From contig CAMNAT010000039.1 of assembly GCA_946531785.1 (NCBI GenBank), positions 1-11,095 of the forward strand: a stretch of DNA of 11,095 nucleotides, read 5' to 3'. The DNA comes from an uncultured Oscillospiraceae bacterium. GTDB lineage: Bacteria > Bacillota > Clostridia > UBA1381. The position numbers and the translations under genes are program-made. This document shows positions 1 through 8,052 of this stretch, one piece after another; positions within the stretch are counted from its first letter, which is position 1, and the number at the start of each line of letters is the position of its first letter. The notes below the pieces were generated by a model. That model was not told the origin of the DNA. It made no database searches and was given only the letters and a program-made list of their open reading frames with translations.

Positions 1-1
1 A

Positions 2-190
2 TATGAGTTTGACGAGGCTGGCGGGATCAGCGTCAGCGATGGATATGAGATAGCAGAATATGCAAAGGAGAGCATAGCTGCAATGAGCGCAAAGGGTATA
101 ATAACAGGGTATCCGGATGGACGATTCGGCCCTGCGGATACCGCAAACAGAGCGCAGGCAGCTCAGATCATATATTCGATAATAAAGTAA
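2..190 (+). CDS. SLH-domain protein, C-terminal fragment (5' end outside window)
   Basis: An open frame enters from the left edge and ends at TAA 188-190, giving 62 residues. The fragment is the last S-layer homology repeat of a larger protein: a helix with AKESIAAMSAKGIITG, then the YPDGRFGP turn, then NRAQAAQII, which corresponds to the family's ITRAEAA segment with Arg kept and Glu replaced by Gln. SLH repeats bind pyruvylated secondary cell-wall polymers and hold exported proteins on the Gram-positive surface. A C-terminal SLH end is the usual place for such an anchor, so the missing N-terminal part is probably an exported enzyme or binding protein. It ends 16 bases before the next gene, which also encodes an SLH protein, so the two are probably co-transcribed. 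The catalytic or binding part cannot be judged from this window. Confidence 0.85.
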   Translation, partial: YEFDEAGGISVSDGYEIAEYAKESIAAMSAKGIITGYPDGRFGPADTANRAQAAQIIYSIIK

Positions 191-206
191 ATTTACCGGA
201 AAGGAA

Positions 207-2891
207 ATGATGAGAGTGAAAAGCAACCGTATTATCAGTGCGCTGCTTGCGGTGGGTGTGATATTCACATCGCATTTTTCCGTAGCGCCGGCTTCTGCAA
301 AGGCAGAAACGGAACAAGATAACGAAGGATCATATACATCGGCTGTAAAGACAATGGTCGCTCTGGGCTTTCTGAAGTCAATGAACACCGATGACGAAAA
401 TGCAGCGGTAACGAAGGGTATGTTTACCGCAGCTGTTGTTGACCTCATGGATTACGGCGAGTACAGCTATGACGATGCGCCTCAGTTTGCGGACGTAACG
501 CGTTCCGACCCGTTCTATAAGGAAATAAGCATAGCGGCCAAGTGCGGCATAGTGCAGGGTGATGATCAGAATAAATTTGAGCCGGACTCATTGATCACAT
601 ACACTACTGCAGTGGTAATTCTTGAGAATGCCATGGGCTATTATACCGAGGTGTCACAAAGCGGCGGATACCCGGACGGATACATAAAGACAGCAGCATC
701 CATAGGACTCAGCAAGGGTCTGAAGATGCAGTCATCCGGCAGATTGAATGTCGGTATGTGCGCAAAGCTTCTCCTGAATGCCGGAGATGCAAAGGTAATC
801 AATATCAACCTTGACAGCTATAAAGGGAAGGTTGAGAAGGGTGATAAGCTGTTCTGGGAAAGACACAGGATAGCAAAGGATCACGGGATTGTGAGAGCAA
901 ATGAGAATACAGCGATAGATTCGTCTGCCGGTGCCGGCAAAAACGGGATAATTATAGGCGACAGACGCGCATATATCTATTTCTCAAACGACAGCACAGA
1001 GTATCTTGGATATAATGTAGATTATTATTACAGATCCGACGAGTCGGATGATATAGTTCTCTATATGGAGCCGAAAAACACCGAGATAACAGAGATCAAC
1101 GGTATCGATATCGAAAGCTTTGAAAATCAGGTTCTGACATATGATATCGGCTCACGACGCAAGAGGGAGACCATAGGTAAGGATGTATCTGTGATCTTTA
1201 ACGGTGTATATACAATAAATTACTTCTTTGAGGACGGAACAAGCATTTTCAGCCCGCTCTATGGTGATCTGAAGCTTATAGATAATAATAATGACGGAAA
1301 AACAGATATCGTATCGGTGATAGCGTATAAAAACATCGTGGTCTCGGCAATAGATACCGAGGAATGTATCGTATATGATAAATACTCACCGGCAAATAAT
1401 CTTGATTATTCAGACGACCGCGATACATGGATCATTACCGACAGCAGCGGTAATCTTATGAGCTTCGCGGATCTGAAGAAGTGGGATGTGGTGTCTGTTG
1501 CAAAAAGCCGCAGCAATGATGTATTAAGGGCGGTAATGACGAGGAACGCATTTACCGGTACAGTTAATATGATTGGCGAGGAGGATAATCAGAAGACCAT
1601 CTCGACCGAGAAGGGAAGATTCTATGTTACGAACGCCTACAGCGGTTCTCAGAGTCTTCCTCAGCTCGGAACGACGGCAACATTCTATTTGGACTATTAT
1701 AATAATATTGCCGGTATAGATTACAGCGGCGGAAACGATCTGTTTGGCTTCCTTATCAAGTCATATTATGATGAAAAGCTGGACAGATGTGTTGCAAGAA
1801 TGATGAATATGGACGGAGTGGTGGAAAATGTTCCGTTTGCGTCAAAGGTCAAGATCGACGGCGATACATTCGGAGACAGCGCGCTCCGGGCAGTGCTCGG
1901 TGCTGCTGACAGCGGAGAGGTCGATCATGCTCCTCAGCAATACAAATTCTGTGTAATGGCTTATAAAACGGACAAAAACGGCGATGTCAATTATGTTGAC
2001 ACGGTGAAAAAGGGAGATAAGGAAGATAAAAACACCCTCTTCAAGGTAAACAACTATAACGGCACATATCTTTGGTTTGCAACGAGCCGTCTGTTCGGCA
2101 GAGGCGGAAATTCGGTATGCGTCGGAGCAGATTCGGTCATATTCAAGACGCCGGAGGAAACTGATCCGGGAGCTATGAAGGATTACGGGCTCGGCAGCGC
2201 GGCGGAGTTCATTTACGGAACAAATTATACCGTAAACGCGTACAGCACAAATCCGGATTCGGCAATTCCCGAGGTGCTGCACATGCCGCTTAAATCAGAC
2301 GATGCCTCCAGCATGCCGAGAAATGCGAGAACATGTCTTGTAACCGATGTCAGGGAAACCATAAATGATGAAAACTCAACTGTATATGAGATAGACTATT
2401 ACAGCCTTGACAGAGCTTATACTTCATATACCGATGAAGAAACAGATGCATCGGGTCTTAAGCCGGGCGATATCATAAAGGTGACCTTTAACGCTCATAA
2501 TGAGATATCTTATATCAACCATGTATATAGTGTTGATACGCAAAGCTTTACTCCCGAAAACGCATATGGCACACATACGGACGACTTCGGCAACGAGTAT
2601 CAGCCGTATGATGTAAAGCTGTTTATTCTTGATAATGATATAGTGGGTATAGCAAATGAGGTAAACGCGAATACAAAGCTGTCAGACTGTACCTTCCAGC
2701 GTATAACCGATAAGGATACATCCATTTACACGGTAAAGCGCGGAAGAAAAAAGAATGAGGTGACAAAGGTCACGACCGCGAGTCTGCCGAGCGTTACGGA
2801 CTATTATCATAACGGCAAGGCTACATCTTTATATCTGATGACAACATACGGCGTTTCGAAATTCCTGGTAATATATAAGCTTGATGACTAA
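207..2891 (+). CDS. Exported SLH-domain protein with large uncharacterised C-terminal region
   Basis: This 894-residue protein starts with a signal peptide (basic MMRVKSNR, hydrophobic core to about residue 25, likely cut after APASA at 31). Residues about 43-193 form three SLH-like repeats; the second is clearest, with FADV at 94-97 and GIVQGDDQNKFEPDSLIT at about 114-131. The family's TRAE cell-wall-polymer motif is degenerate in all three (VTKGMF at 68-73, ITYTTA at 130-135, LNVGMC at 180-185). Residues about 215-894 match no family I can name. They look beta-rich, with many Tyr, Asp and Asn, an acidic Ca-loop-like DNNNDGKTD at 359-367, and two short similar segments (ADLKKWDVVSV near 421 and GLKPGDIIKV near 750). 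No glycosidase signature is visible. A surface binding or scaffold protein is a guess from its place between two SLH genes. ATG 210 is an equally good start: AAGGA at 201-205 is very close to ATG 207 and 4 bases from ATG 210. Confidence 0.9.
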   Translation: MMRVKSNRIISALLAVGVIFTSHFSVAPASAKAETEQDNEGSYTSAVKTMVALGFLKSMNTDDENAAVTKGMFTAAVVDLMDYGEYSYDDAPQFADVTRSDPFYKEISIAAKCGIVQGDDQNKFEPDSLITYTTAVVILENAMGYYTEVSQSGGYPDGYIKTAASIGLSKGLKMQSSGRLNVGMCAKLLLNAGDAKVININLDSYKGKVEKGDKLFWERHRIAKDHGIVRANENTAIDSSAGAGKNGIIIGDRRAYIYFSNDSTEYLGYNVDYYYRSDESDDIVLYMEPKNTEITEINGIDIESFENQVLTYDIGSRRKRETIGKDVSVIFNGVYTINYFFEDGTSIFSPLYGDLKLIDNNNDGKTDIVSVIAYKNIVVSAIDTEECIVYDKYSPANNLDYSDDRDTWIITDSSGNLMSFADLKKWDVVSVAKSRSNDVLRAVMTRNAFTGTVNMIGEEDNQKTISTEKGRFYVTNAYSGSQSLPQLGTTATFYLDYYNNIAGIDYSGGNDLFGFLIKSYYDEKLDRCVARMMNMDGVVENVPFASKVKIDGDTFGDSALRAVLGAADSGEVDHAPQQYKFCVMAYKTDKNGDVNYVDTVKKGDKEDKNTLFKVNNYNGTYLWFATSRLFGRGGNSVCVGADSVIFKTPEETDPGAMKDYGLGSAAEFIYGTNYTVNAYSTNPDSAIPEVLHMPLKSDDASSMPRNARTCLVTDVRETINDENSTVYEIDYYSLDRAYTSYTDEETDASGLKPGDIIKVTFNAHNEISYINHVYSVDTQSFTPENAYGTHTDDFGNEYQPYDVKLFILDNDIVGIANEVNANTKLSDCTFQRITDKDTSIYTVKRGRKKNEVTKVTTASLPSVTDYYHNGKATSLYLMTTYGVSKFLVIYKLDD

Positions 2892-2915
2892 TTTGTGGGA
2901 TAAGGAGCAAAAACA

Positions 2916-5900
2916 ATGAAAAAAAAGCTGATATGCTCGGTTCTGGGCAGTGCATTGCTTGCAGGGCAGCTGCAGGCAATGGCGGCCTTCCCTCCGATAA
3001 AATACAGTTCAGGAGAAGAAGTGGGCTTTGTTCTGAATAATGTGACAGAGATCGGCACAATAGAGGCTAAGGGCGCGTCATTTACTATCGAATTCAGTCC
3101 GAAGACTCATGATGTATGCGAATATTCAGTCACTTATATTATAGACGGAGATAAAAGTGAGACATCCGTTGTAAGCATTCTGCCGGGCGGAGTGACAAAA
3201 AAGGCGTTTGGATTCAGTGTGCAGAACGGTATACATGAGTTGCATGTGACAGTATCACAGAACGGAACGGTGCTCAAGGACACAAAGCAGACGATATATG
3301 TTATGGATCTGTATTCGCACCAGTTCATGGAGGAGCTGAGCGGACGAGGTGTAAATGTCCACTTCGGCTGGGATTCATGGGCGCATAATCACAAGCAGAA
3401 TCTTGATATGATGTATTACGGCGGATACAGGGTGATCCGTTCAGCCATGCCGACATGGGATGTGGTCGAAAAATCAAAAAAGACATATGATTTTTCGGAA
3501 ATGAACAAATATCTTTCATGGCTGAAATCGAAGAATATGAGATCGTATGATCTTATGAATTACGGCAATGGCATTATATACCCTCCGGAAAGAGGAATGA
3601 CCGGCGGCGAGCCGTGGCCTACATGGGCAAAGACTCAGCCGCAGACTCAGGATTCAATATGGGGATTTGCAAACTTTGTTCTTGCGGCAGCACAGAACGA
3701 TTCAGATCCGTTCGGCTATGAGCTTTGGAACGAGCCTAACCATTACACGCTTGATACACCGTTCAAGGCGCAGATATACAGTGACTATGTAAAGCCGACA
3801 TCGGTGCTGCTTGACTATAACGGATATGATACCATTGATCTTGCGCCGTATTCACTGGCATATAATGATGAGATCAACTTTGTTGATAAAACTCTTGAAT
3901 ACGGTCTGTATCCGTATTTCGGCTCTGTTGCGCATCACCCGTATGTGTTTGAGGGCGGCTTTACCGCGTCCAGGTTCCAGGAGGAGCGCATGGCGCAGAT
4001 CGAAAATGTCATCCTCAAATACGGCGGTTGGAAGGATCGTGAGATAACAGAGATCGGCTTCCCGACGACCCCGGCATCGAACACGCCTTCAGAGGAGAGC
4101 GCAAGTATAGATCTTGTAAAGACCTTTGTTGTATCTGAGGCACATGATAACGAGGTAACAATTTTCTATGATTTTGTAAATGACGGTACCGATCCGCTGA
4201 ACAATGAGCACAATTTCGGTCAGATCACCTATGACGGAAAACCGAAGAAGTCGTATCTTACGGCGGCGGCATTCAATCTCAAGACTGAGGGCGGCATATA
4301 TGTTGGTGAGATAGATCCCGGAATAGACCGTGCGACCAGAGCATTCATGTATTATAAGGACGGTAAACCGGTGGTTGTTGCCTGGTCGAACAGAATGGAT
4401 TCAGGTGCTGTTGAATGGAAGCTCGGTGATGAGAGCGTTACTGTATCTGATATGTACGGAAATGTTATCGCTCACAATGCAAGCAGTGTTATGCTTGGTG
4501 AGGAGCCGATATATATTGAAGGACTCAGTGCCGGCTGGTACGCAAGGGCTGTGCATGATGAGGTTGCGCAAAGGGATGCGGACTGGCTCACAGCCTATGC
4601 ATCGAACCTCAGTGAAGCCGACCGCGCGGAGATCAAGCGTATAATGAACGACGCTGAGAAGTCGTTTATGGGAACTCCGTCAGCTGCTGAGGTAGAGGAG
4701 CAACTCCACAATCTGCGTGATGCCGGCTATAAGATCATTTCATATGCGGCAGAGAAAAAGCTGCCCGAGGTAGAGGTATCAAAGATGCTTTATGAGCTGT
4801 TCAGGATAATGCAGCGCGTAGACAATCTTTATATCTGCGTATACAACGGGGGAGATGTTAATACCCAGACTTCCCGCGTTGACGATACATATAAAAAAGC
4901 GCATGCAAATTATCTGGATAATCTGCAGGCAAAACAGTACAGCGATGAGATGCTTCGTCACGCTATCAGATATATAAAGAACGGCAAGACCGTTATGGGG
5001 CTTGAGAATAATCCGTCAAAGGCGGGCGTTATCAAGGGCTGGAATGTTATCGCGGATCTCCTTTGTGACTGGTATGATGCATTCTCGGAATGCGAGACGA
5101 CTCTTGAAACCGGTATGCTCATCCAGACGCCGTATTATGACAGAACATCGTACATCAATACGGAGACGAGCATGGAGGTGAATCTGAACAACTACAGCCA
5201 CAGGGAATTCAACGGCACCATACAGATGTTTGATGAGGACGGCTCTCTTGTTTCGGAATCGGAGCAGATAAAGCTCGCGGGTGAGGGTGGCTATAAGCAG
5301 ACATTTATGTCTGTCAATACAAAGCGTCCTTCCGACGATTCCGGCTTCAGACACTATGTTCTGAGCTATGTTGATAACGACGGCAGGGTCATCGCAAGCC
5401 AGCCGACAGATATTAAGGTTTTGGATAAATTCAAAGCGGAGGTGCTGCCGGCAACTCAGACTGTTGATAATATCGACAAAATATCTATCAAGGTGGACAA
5501 CCTGACAGAGGATAAGGCAACGGCGCACATAAAGATGACCTCCGATGAAAACTTTACGCTTGTTTCAAACAATATAGATGTTGAGGTCGAGGGCTCGGGC
5601 TCTAAGATCGTGGATATCCCTATAGCAAATATGAGGGACACAAAATATCATTTCTATTTGCTTAGATATGAGGTGACAGATGATGATGGGAATATTGTCG
5701 CGTCCAATGATACGGTAATAAGCTTCACGACAGTAACAACTGCGAAGAATAAGCTGGATGTCGCAAATTGGGATGGGGACATATCCTATTGGGAGGATGC
5801 GTATCCGATATATGTCAACGCCCCGAAGAATGCTGATAAGCCGGAAAGCTGGAGCAGCGCGGAGTGCTCATCAAGAGCGTTTGTGAAGTGGGATAACGAT

Positions 5901-7010
5901 CATCTTTATATTCTCGCTGATGTATACGACGAGCGGTTCCTTCAGGAATATAATGGCACAAACATGTGGCAGGGTGATTGTATACAGCTTTCTGTCGATC
6001 CGCTCAATGACGGTGCCAAGGAGGGCGGCGGCTACCGTCCGGATGACTATGAATTAGGATTCTCATTCACCGCAAAGGGACACGAGTTCTTCTCATGGAC
6101 TTCACCGGGCCAGCTTCCGAGCGGAGTTGTTGATTGGTTCAAGGTAGTAAGAAATGATGAACTGCACATCACAAGATATCTCATAAGTATAGACAAGTCA
6201 ATACTAAGTAATCTTGATCTTTCTGAGGGTAATGTTATCGGCATGAACCTGGCGCTCAATGATGCGGATATCCTGGGACGAGAGAACTTCTATCAGTTCA
6301 CTTTAGGTACCGCTGATTCAAAGAATCCGGATCTTTACGCGGATTTCACACTTTCATATTCGGAGTCGGAGGATACGGTCGATGGGATAGCAGAGACCTT
6401 ATTCCCGACTAAGCTCGAAGCGTCAGAGGTGAGATTTGAGGAAGGCTTTAAAGATATAGAAGGGCATTGGGCAAAGGATATAATCGAATCGATGCATAAG
6501 AACGGTATTGTTAACGGCGTTGATGACGAGCACTTTATACCGGACGCGCTCATAACCCGCGCGGAGTTCTTCCAGATGCTCACAAACCTCTCCGGCTATG
6601 ACAAGGCTGAATACAACGGCGCATTTGACGATGTGACAGATAATGATTGGTATGCATCTGCCGTCCAGACTCTTTCGGGCAACAATATGCTGCCCGGAAA
6701 CATGATAGAGGACGGAAAGATCCTGCCGGAAAAAGAGATCACAAGAGAAGAAGCGGTATATCTTGCTACGAATCTGGCGTATATCGAAAAGATGAAAAAG
6801 GTGTTCTGGTACGATTGGGGCGAGATCAGATCGTGCCTTGATTATCCTGATGGGAATCAGGTAAGCGAGTGGGTAAGACCTATGTTCGATATCGCGATCA
6901 CAAAGGAATTTGTGATCGGCGGAGACGACGGAAAGCTGTTCCCGCAGAATACGATAACAAGAGCAGAGGCGGCAGCCGTGCTGCAAAGAATAATACCGTA
7001 TCTAAAATAA
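2916..7010 (+). CDS. Cell-wall-anchored modular glycoside hydrolase (clan GH-A-like) with CBM9-like and SLH domains
   Basis: This 1364-residue exported enzyme begins with a signal peptide (MKKKLICSVL..., cut near residue 22-24). Domains in order: a beta-sandwich at about 30-130; a TIM-barrel glycosidase at about 145-460; a short beta domain to about 545; a mainly helical region at about 553-730; a beta-sandwich region at about 735-940; a CBM9-like domain at about 945-1147; three SLH repeats at about 1177-1360. Clan GH-A signs are the acid/base candidate Glu273 in YELWNEPN, the nucleophile candidate Glu379 in ITEIGFPT, and HHPY at 340-343. The spacing and motifs recall GH5/GH39-type retaining enzymes, but I cannot assign a family. 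All three SLH repeats keep the ITR(A/E)E motif (1213-1217, 1275-1279, 1347-1351), so anchoring is likely functional. The ATG has AAGGAG at 2902-2907, 8 bases upstream, and lies 24 bases after the previous stop. A pectin side-chain or backbone substrate is inferred from the downstream genes only. Confidence 0.9.
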   Translation: MKKKLICSVLGSALLAGQLQAMAAFPPIKYSSGEEVGFVLNNVTEIGTIEAKGASFTIEFSPKTHDVCEYSVTYIIDGDKSETSVVSILPGGVTKKAFGFSVQNGIHELHVTVSQNGTVLKDTKQTIYVMDLYSHQFMEELSGRGVNVHFGWDSWAHNHKQNLDMMYYGGYRVIRSAMPTWDVVEKSKKTYDFSEMNKYLSWLKSKNMRSYDLMNYGNGIIYPPERGMTGGEPWPTWAKTQPQTQDSIWGFANFVLAAAQNDSDPFGYELWNEPNHYTLDTPFKAQIYSDYVKPTSVLLDYNGYDTIDLAPYSLAYNDEINFVDKTLEYGLYPYFGSVAHHPYVFEGGFTASRFQEERMAQIENVILKYGGWKDREITEIGFPTTPASNTPSEESASIDLVKTFVVSEAHDNEVTIFYDFVNDGTDPLNNEHNFGQITYDGKPKKSYLTAAAFNLKTEGGIYVGEIDPGIDRATRAFMYYKDGKPVVVAWSNRMDSGAVEWKLGDESVTVSDMYGNVIAHNASSVMLGEEPIYIEGLSAGWYARAVHDEVAQRDADWLTAYASNLSEADRAEIKRIMNDAEKSFMGTPSAAEVEEQLHNLRDAGYKIISYAAEKKLPEVEVSKMLYELFRIMQRVDNLYICVYNGGDVNTQTSRVDDTYKKAHANYLDNLQAKQYSDEMLRHAIRYIKNGKTVMGLENNPSKAGVIKGWNVIADLLCDWYDAFSECETTLETGMLIQTPYYDRTSYINTETSMEVNLNNYSHREFNGTIQMFDEDGSLVSESEQIKLAGEGGYKQTFMSVNTKRPSDDSGFRHYVLSYVDNDGRVIASQPTDIKVLDKFKAEVLPATQTVDNIDKISIKVDNLTEDKATAHIKMTSDENFTLVSNNIDVEVEGSGSKIVDIPIANMRDTKYHFYLLRYEVTDDDGNIVASNDTVISFTTVTTAKNKLDVANWDGDISYWEDAYPIYVNAPKNADKPESWSSAECSSRAFVKWDNDHLYILADVYDERFLQEYNGTNMWQGDCIQLSVDPLNDGAKEGGGYRPDDYELGFSFTAKGHEFFSWTSPGQLPSGVVDWFKVVRNDELHITRYLISIDKSILSNLDLSEGNVIGMNLALNDADILGRENFYQFTLGTADSKNPDLYADFTLSYSESEDTVDGIAETLFPTKLEASEVRFEEGFKDIEGHWAKDIIESMHKNGIVNGVDDEHFIPDALITRAEFFQMLTNLSGYDKAEYNGAFDDVTDNDWYASAVQTLSGNNMLPGNMIEDGKILPEKEITREEAVYLATNLAYIEKMKKVFWYDWGEIRSCLDYPDGNQVSEWVRPMFDIAITKEFVIGGDDGKLFPQNTITRAEAAAVLQRIIPYLK

Positions 7011-7018
7011 ATTGAAAT

Positions 7019-7024
7019 GGAGAG
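7019..7024 (+). promoter_or_regulatory. Ribosome binding site deciding the GH105-type start
   Basis: GGAGAG lies 5 bases before ATG 7030. The longer in-frame reading from TTG 7012 would put this site inside the gene and has no ribosome binding site of its own, so ATG 7030 is preferred. Confidence 0.75.
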
Positions 7025-7029
7025 ACAGT

Positions 7030-8052
7030 ATGCTTCAAAAGGATATGATCAATAAAGTATTTGAGAAGGTTGCGTTATGCACTGATAGCTCATGGGAGTT
7101 CAACGCCGAAGCGTTTGACTGGAATCCGGGAGTGTTTCTCGCAGGCGCTGCGGCTGCCTGCGAAAAAACAGGTGATACCAGGATCCTTGATTATCTCATC
7201 GGATGGTGCGATCGGCATCTTTCCGAGGCTGGAGCTCTGAGGACAGTAAACTCCAGCGCACCGCTCATAATGGTATCTGATCTGTATCTTATAACGAAGA
7301 ACGAAGCCTATTGGCAAGCCTGCGAGGATGCCGCGGCATGGCTTACAGAGCAGGCTCCGCTTACCATTGACGGAGGTCTTGAGCATACAGTGACCGAAGG
7401 CGATGATTTCGGAGAGCAGATGTGGGCGGATACTTTATTTATGGCTGTTCTGTTTCTTGCAAAATGGGGCAGGATCACAGAGAACAAGAATTATCTTGAT
7501 TTCGCCGCAAAGCAGCTTGTGCTCCATCATAAGCTGCTGCGGAATCCTGCGTCCGGTTTGTATTTTCATGGCTGGAACGGTGCGTCGCGCGATCATATGT
7601 CAGCAGCGCAATGGGCGCGGGCAAATGCATGGGTAACGCTTGCGACAGGGCTTATCATAAACGAACTGCCTGAGAGTTTTGAGGGCAGAAGCTTTGTAAT
7701 AAACTCGCTTACGGAGCAGGCAAACGCTTTGGCTGGGTGTCAGCATAGAAACGGAGGTTTTTCAACTGTTTTAGATCATCCTGAGTCATATTGCGAGGCG
7801 TCTGCAACGGCGGGGATCGCGGCAGGACTGTTTTTTTGTATATCTCGTGGGCTTTTACCGTCATCGTTAAGGGCAACGGCTGAAAAAGCGGCCGGATATG
7901 TAAAAAGCGTAACGGATACTGATGGAAGCGTAAGGGAAGTCTCAACAGGCACTCCGGTCATGCCGACATTAGAAGCATATTTTGATATTAAGAGAGGTTC
8001 CGCACTTTATGGGCAGGGACTGACATTATATATGCTTGTTTATGAAGCATAA
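7030..8052 (+). CDS. Unsaturated rhamnogalacturonyl/glucuronyl hydrolase, GH88/GH105 type
   Basis: This 340-residue protein, with no signal peptide, belongs to the (alpha/alpha)6-barrel family that removes the 4,5-unsaturated uronic acid left at the non-reducing end by polysaccharide lyases. Visible landmarks are FDWNPGVFLAG (29-39), EQMWADTLFMAV (129-140) with Asp134 as the candidate proton donor, YFHGWNG (178-184), QWARANAW (194-201), and SYCEASATAGIAAGL (253-267). YteR-type GH105 enzymes are about 370 residues, so this one is slightly short. The usual WARGN appears as WARAN and the usual HxWD as HGWN. Release of the unsaturated sugar yields 5-keto-4-deoxyuronate, also the product of the PL22-type lyase two genes downstream. 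It starts 19 bases after the modular glycosidase and its TAA overlaps the next ATG by one base (TAATG), suggesting translational coupling. It should act in the cytoplasm on imported oligosaccharides. GH105 is more likely than GH88 from the motifs, but I cannot settle it. Confidence 0.85.
   Translation: MLQKDMINKVFEKVALCTDSSWEFNAEAFDWNPGVFLAGAAAACEKTGDTRILDYLIGWCDRHLSEAGALRTVNSSAPLIMVSDLYLITKNEAYWQACEDAAAWLTEQAPLTIDGGLEHTVTEGDDFGEQMWADTLFMAVLFLAKWGRITENKNYLDFAAKQLVLHHKLLRNPASGLYFHGWNGASRDHMSAAQWARANAWVTLATGLIINELPESFEGRSFVINSLTEQANALAGCQHRNGGFSTVLDHPESYCEASATAGIAAGLFFCISRGLLPSSLRATAEKAAGYVKSVTDTDGSVREVSTGTPVMPTLEAYFDIKRGSALYGQGLTLYMLVYEA

Noticed and set aside
191..206. Possible promoter between the first two SLH genes
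   Set aside because: The gap is only 16 bases and holds just the ribosome site, so there is no room for a separate promoter.
5016..5528. 170-codon open frame on the minus strand
   Set aside because: Antisense to the middle of the modular glycosidase, whose plus-strand translation is coherent through the same region; no independent support.
6423..6986. 187-codon open frame on the minus strand
   Set aside because: It lies entirely antisense to the SLH-encoding end of the modular glycosidase, has no ribosome site or recognisable domain, and its composition (many Arg, Cys, His, Ile) is typical of a shadow frame.
7012..7029. TTG start giving six extra residues on the GH105-type enzyme
   Set aside because: No ribosome site precedes it, while GGAGAG at 7019-7024 fits ATG 7030.
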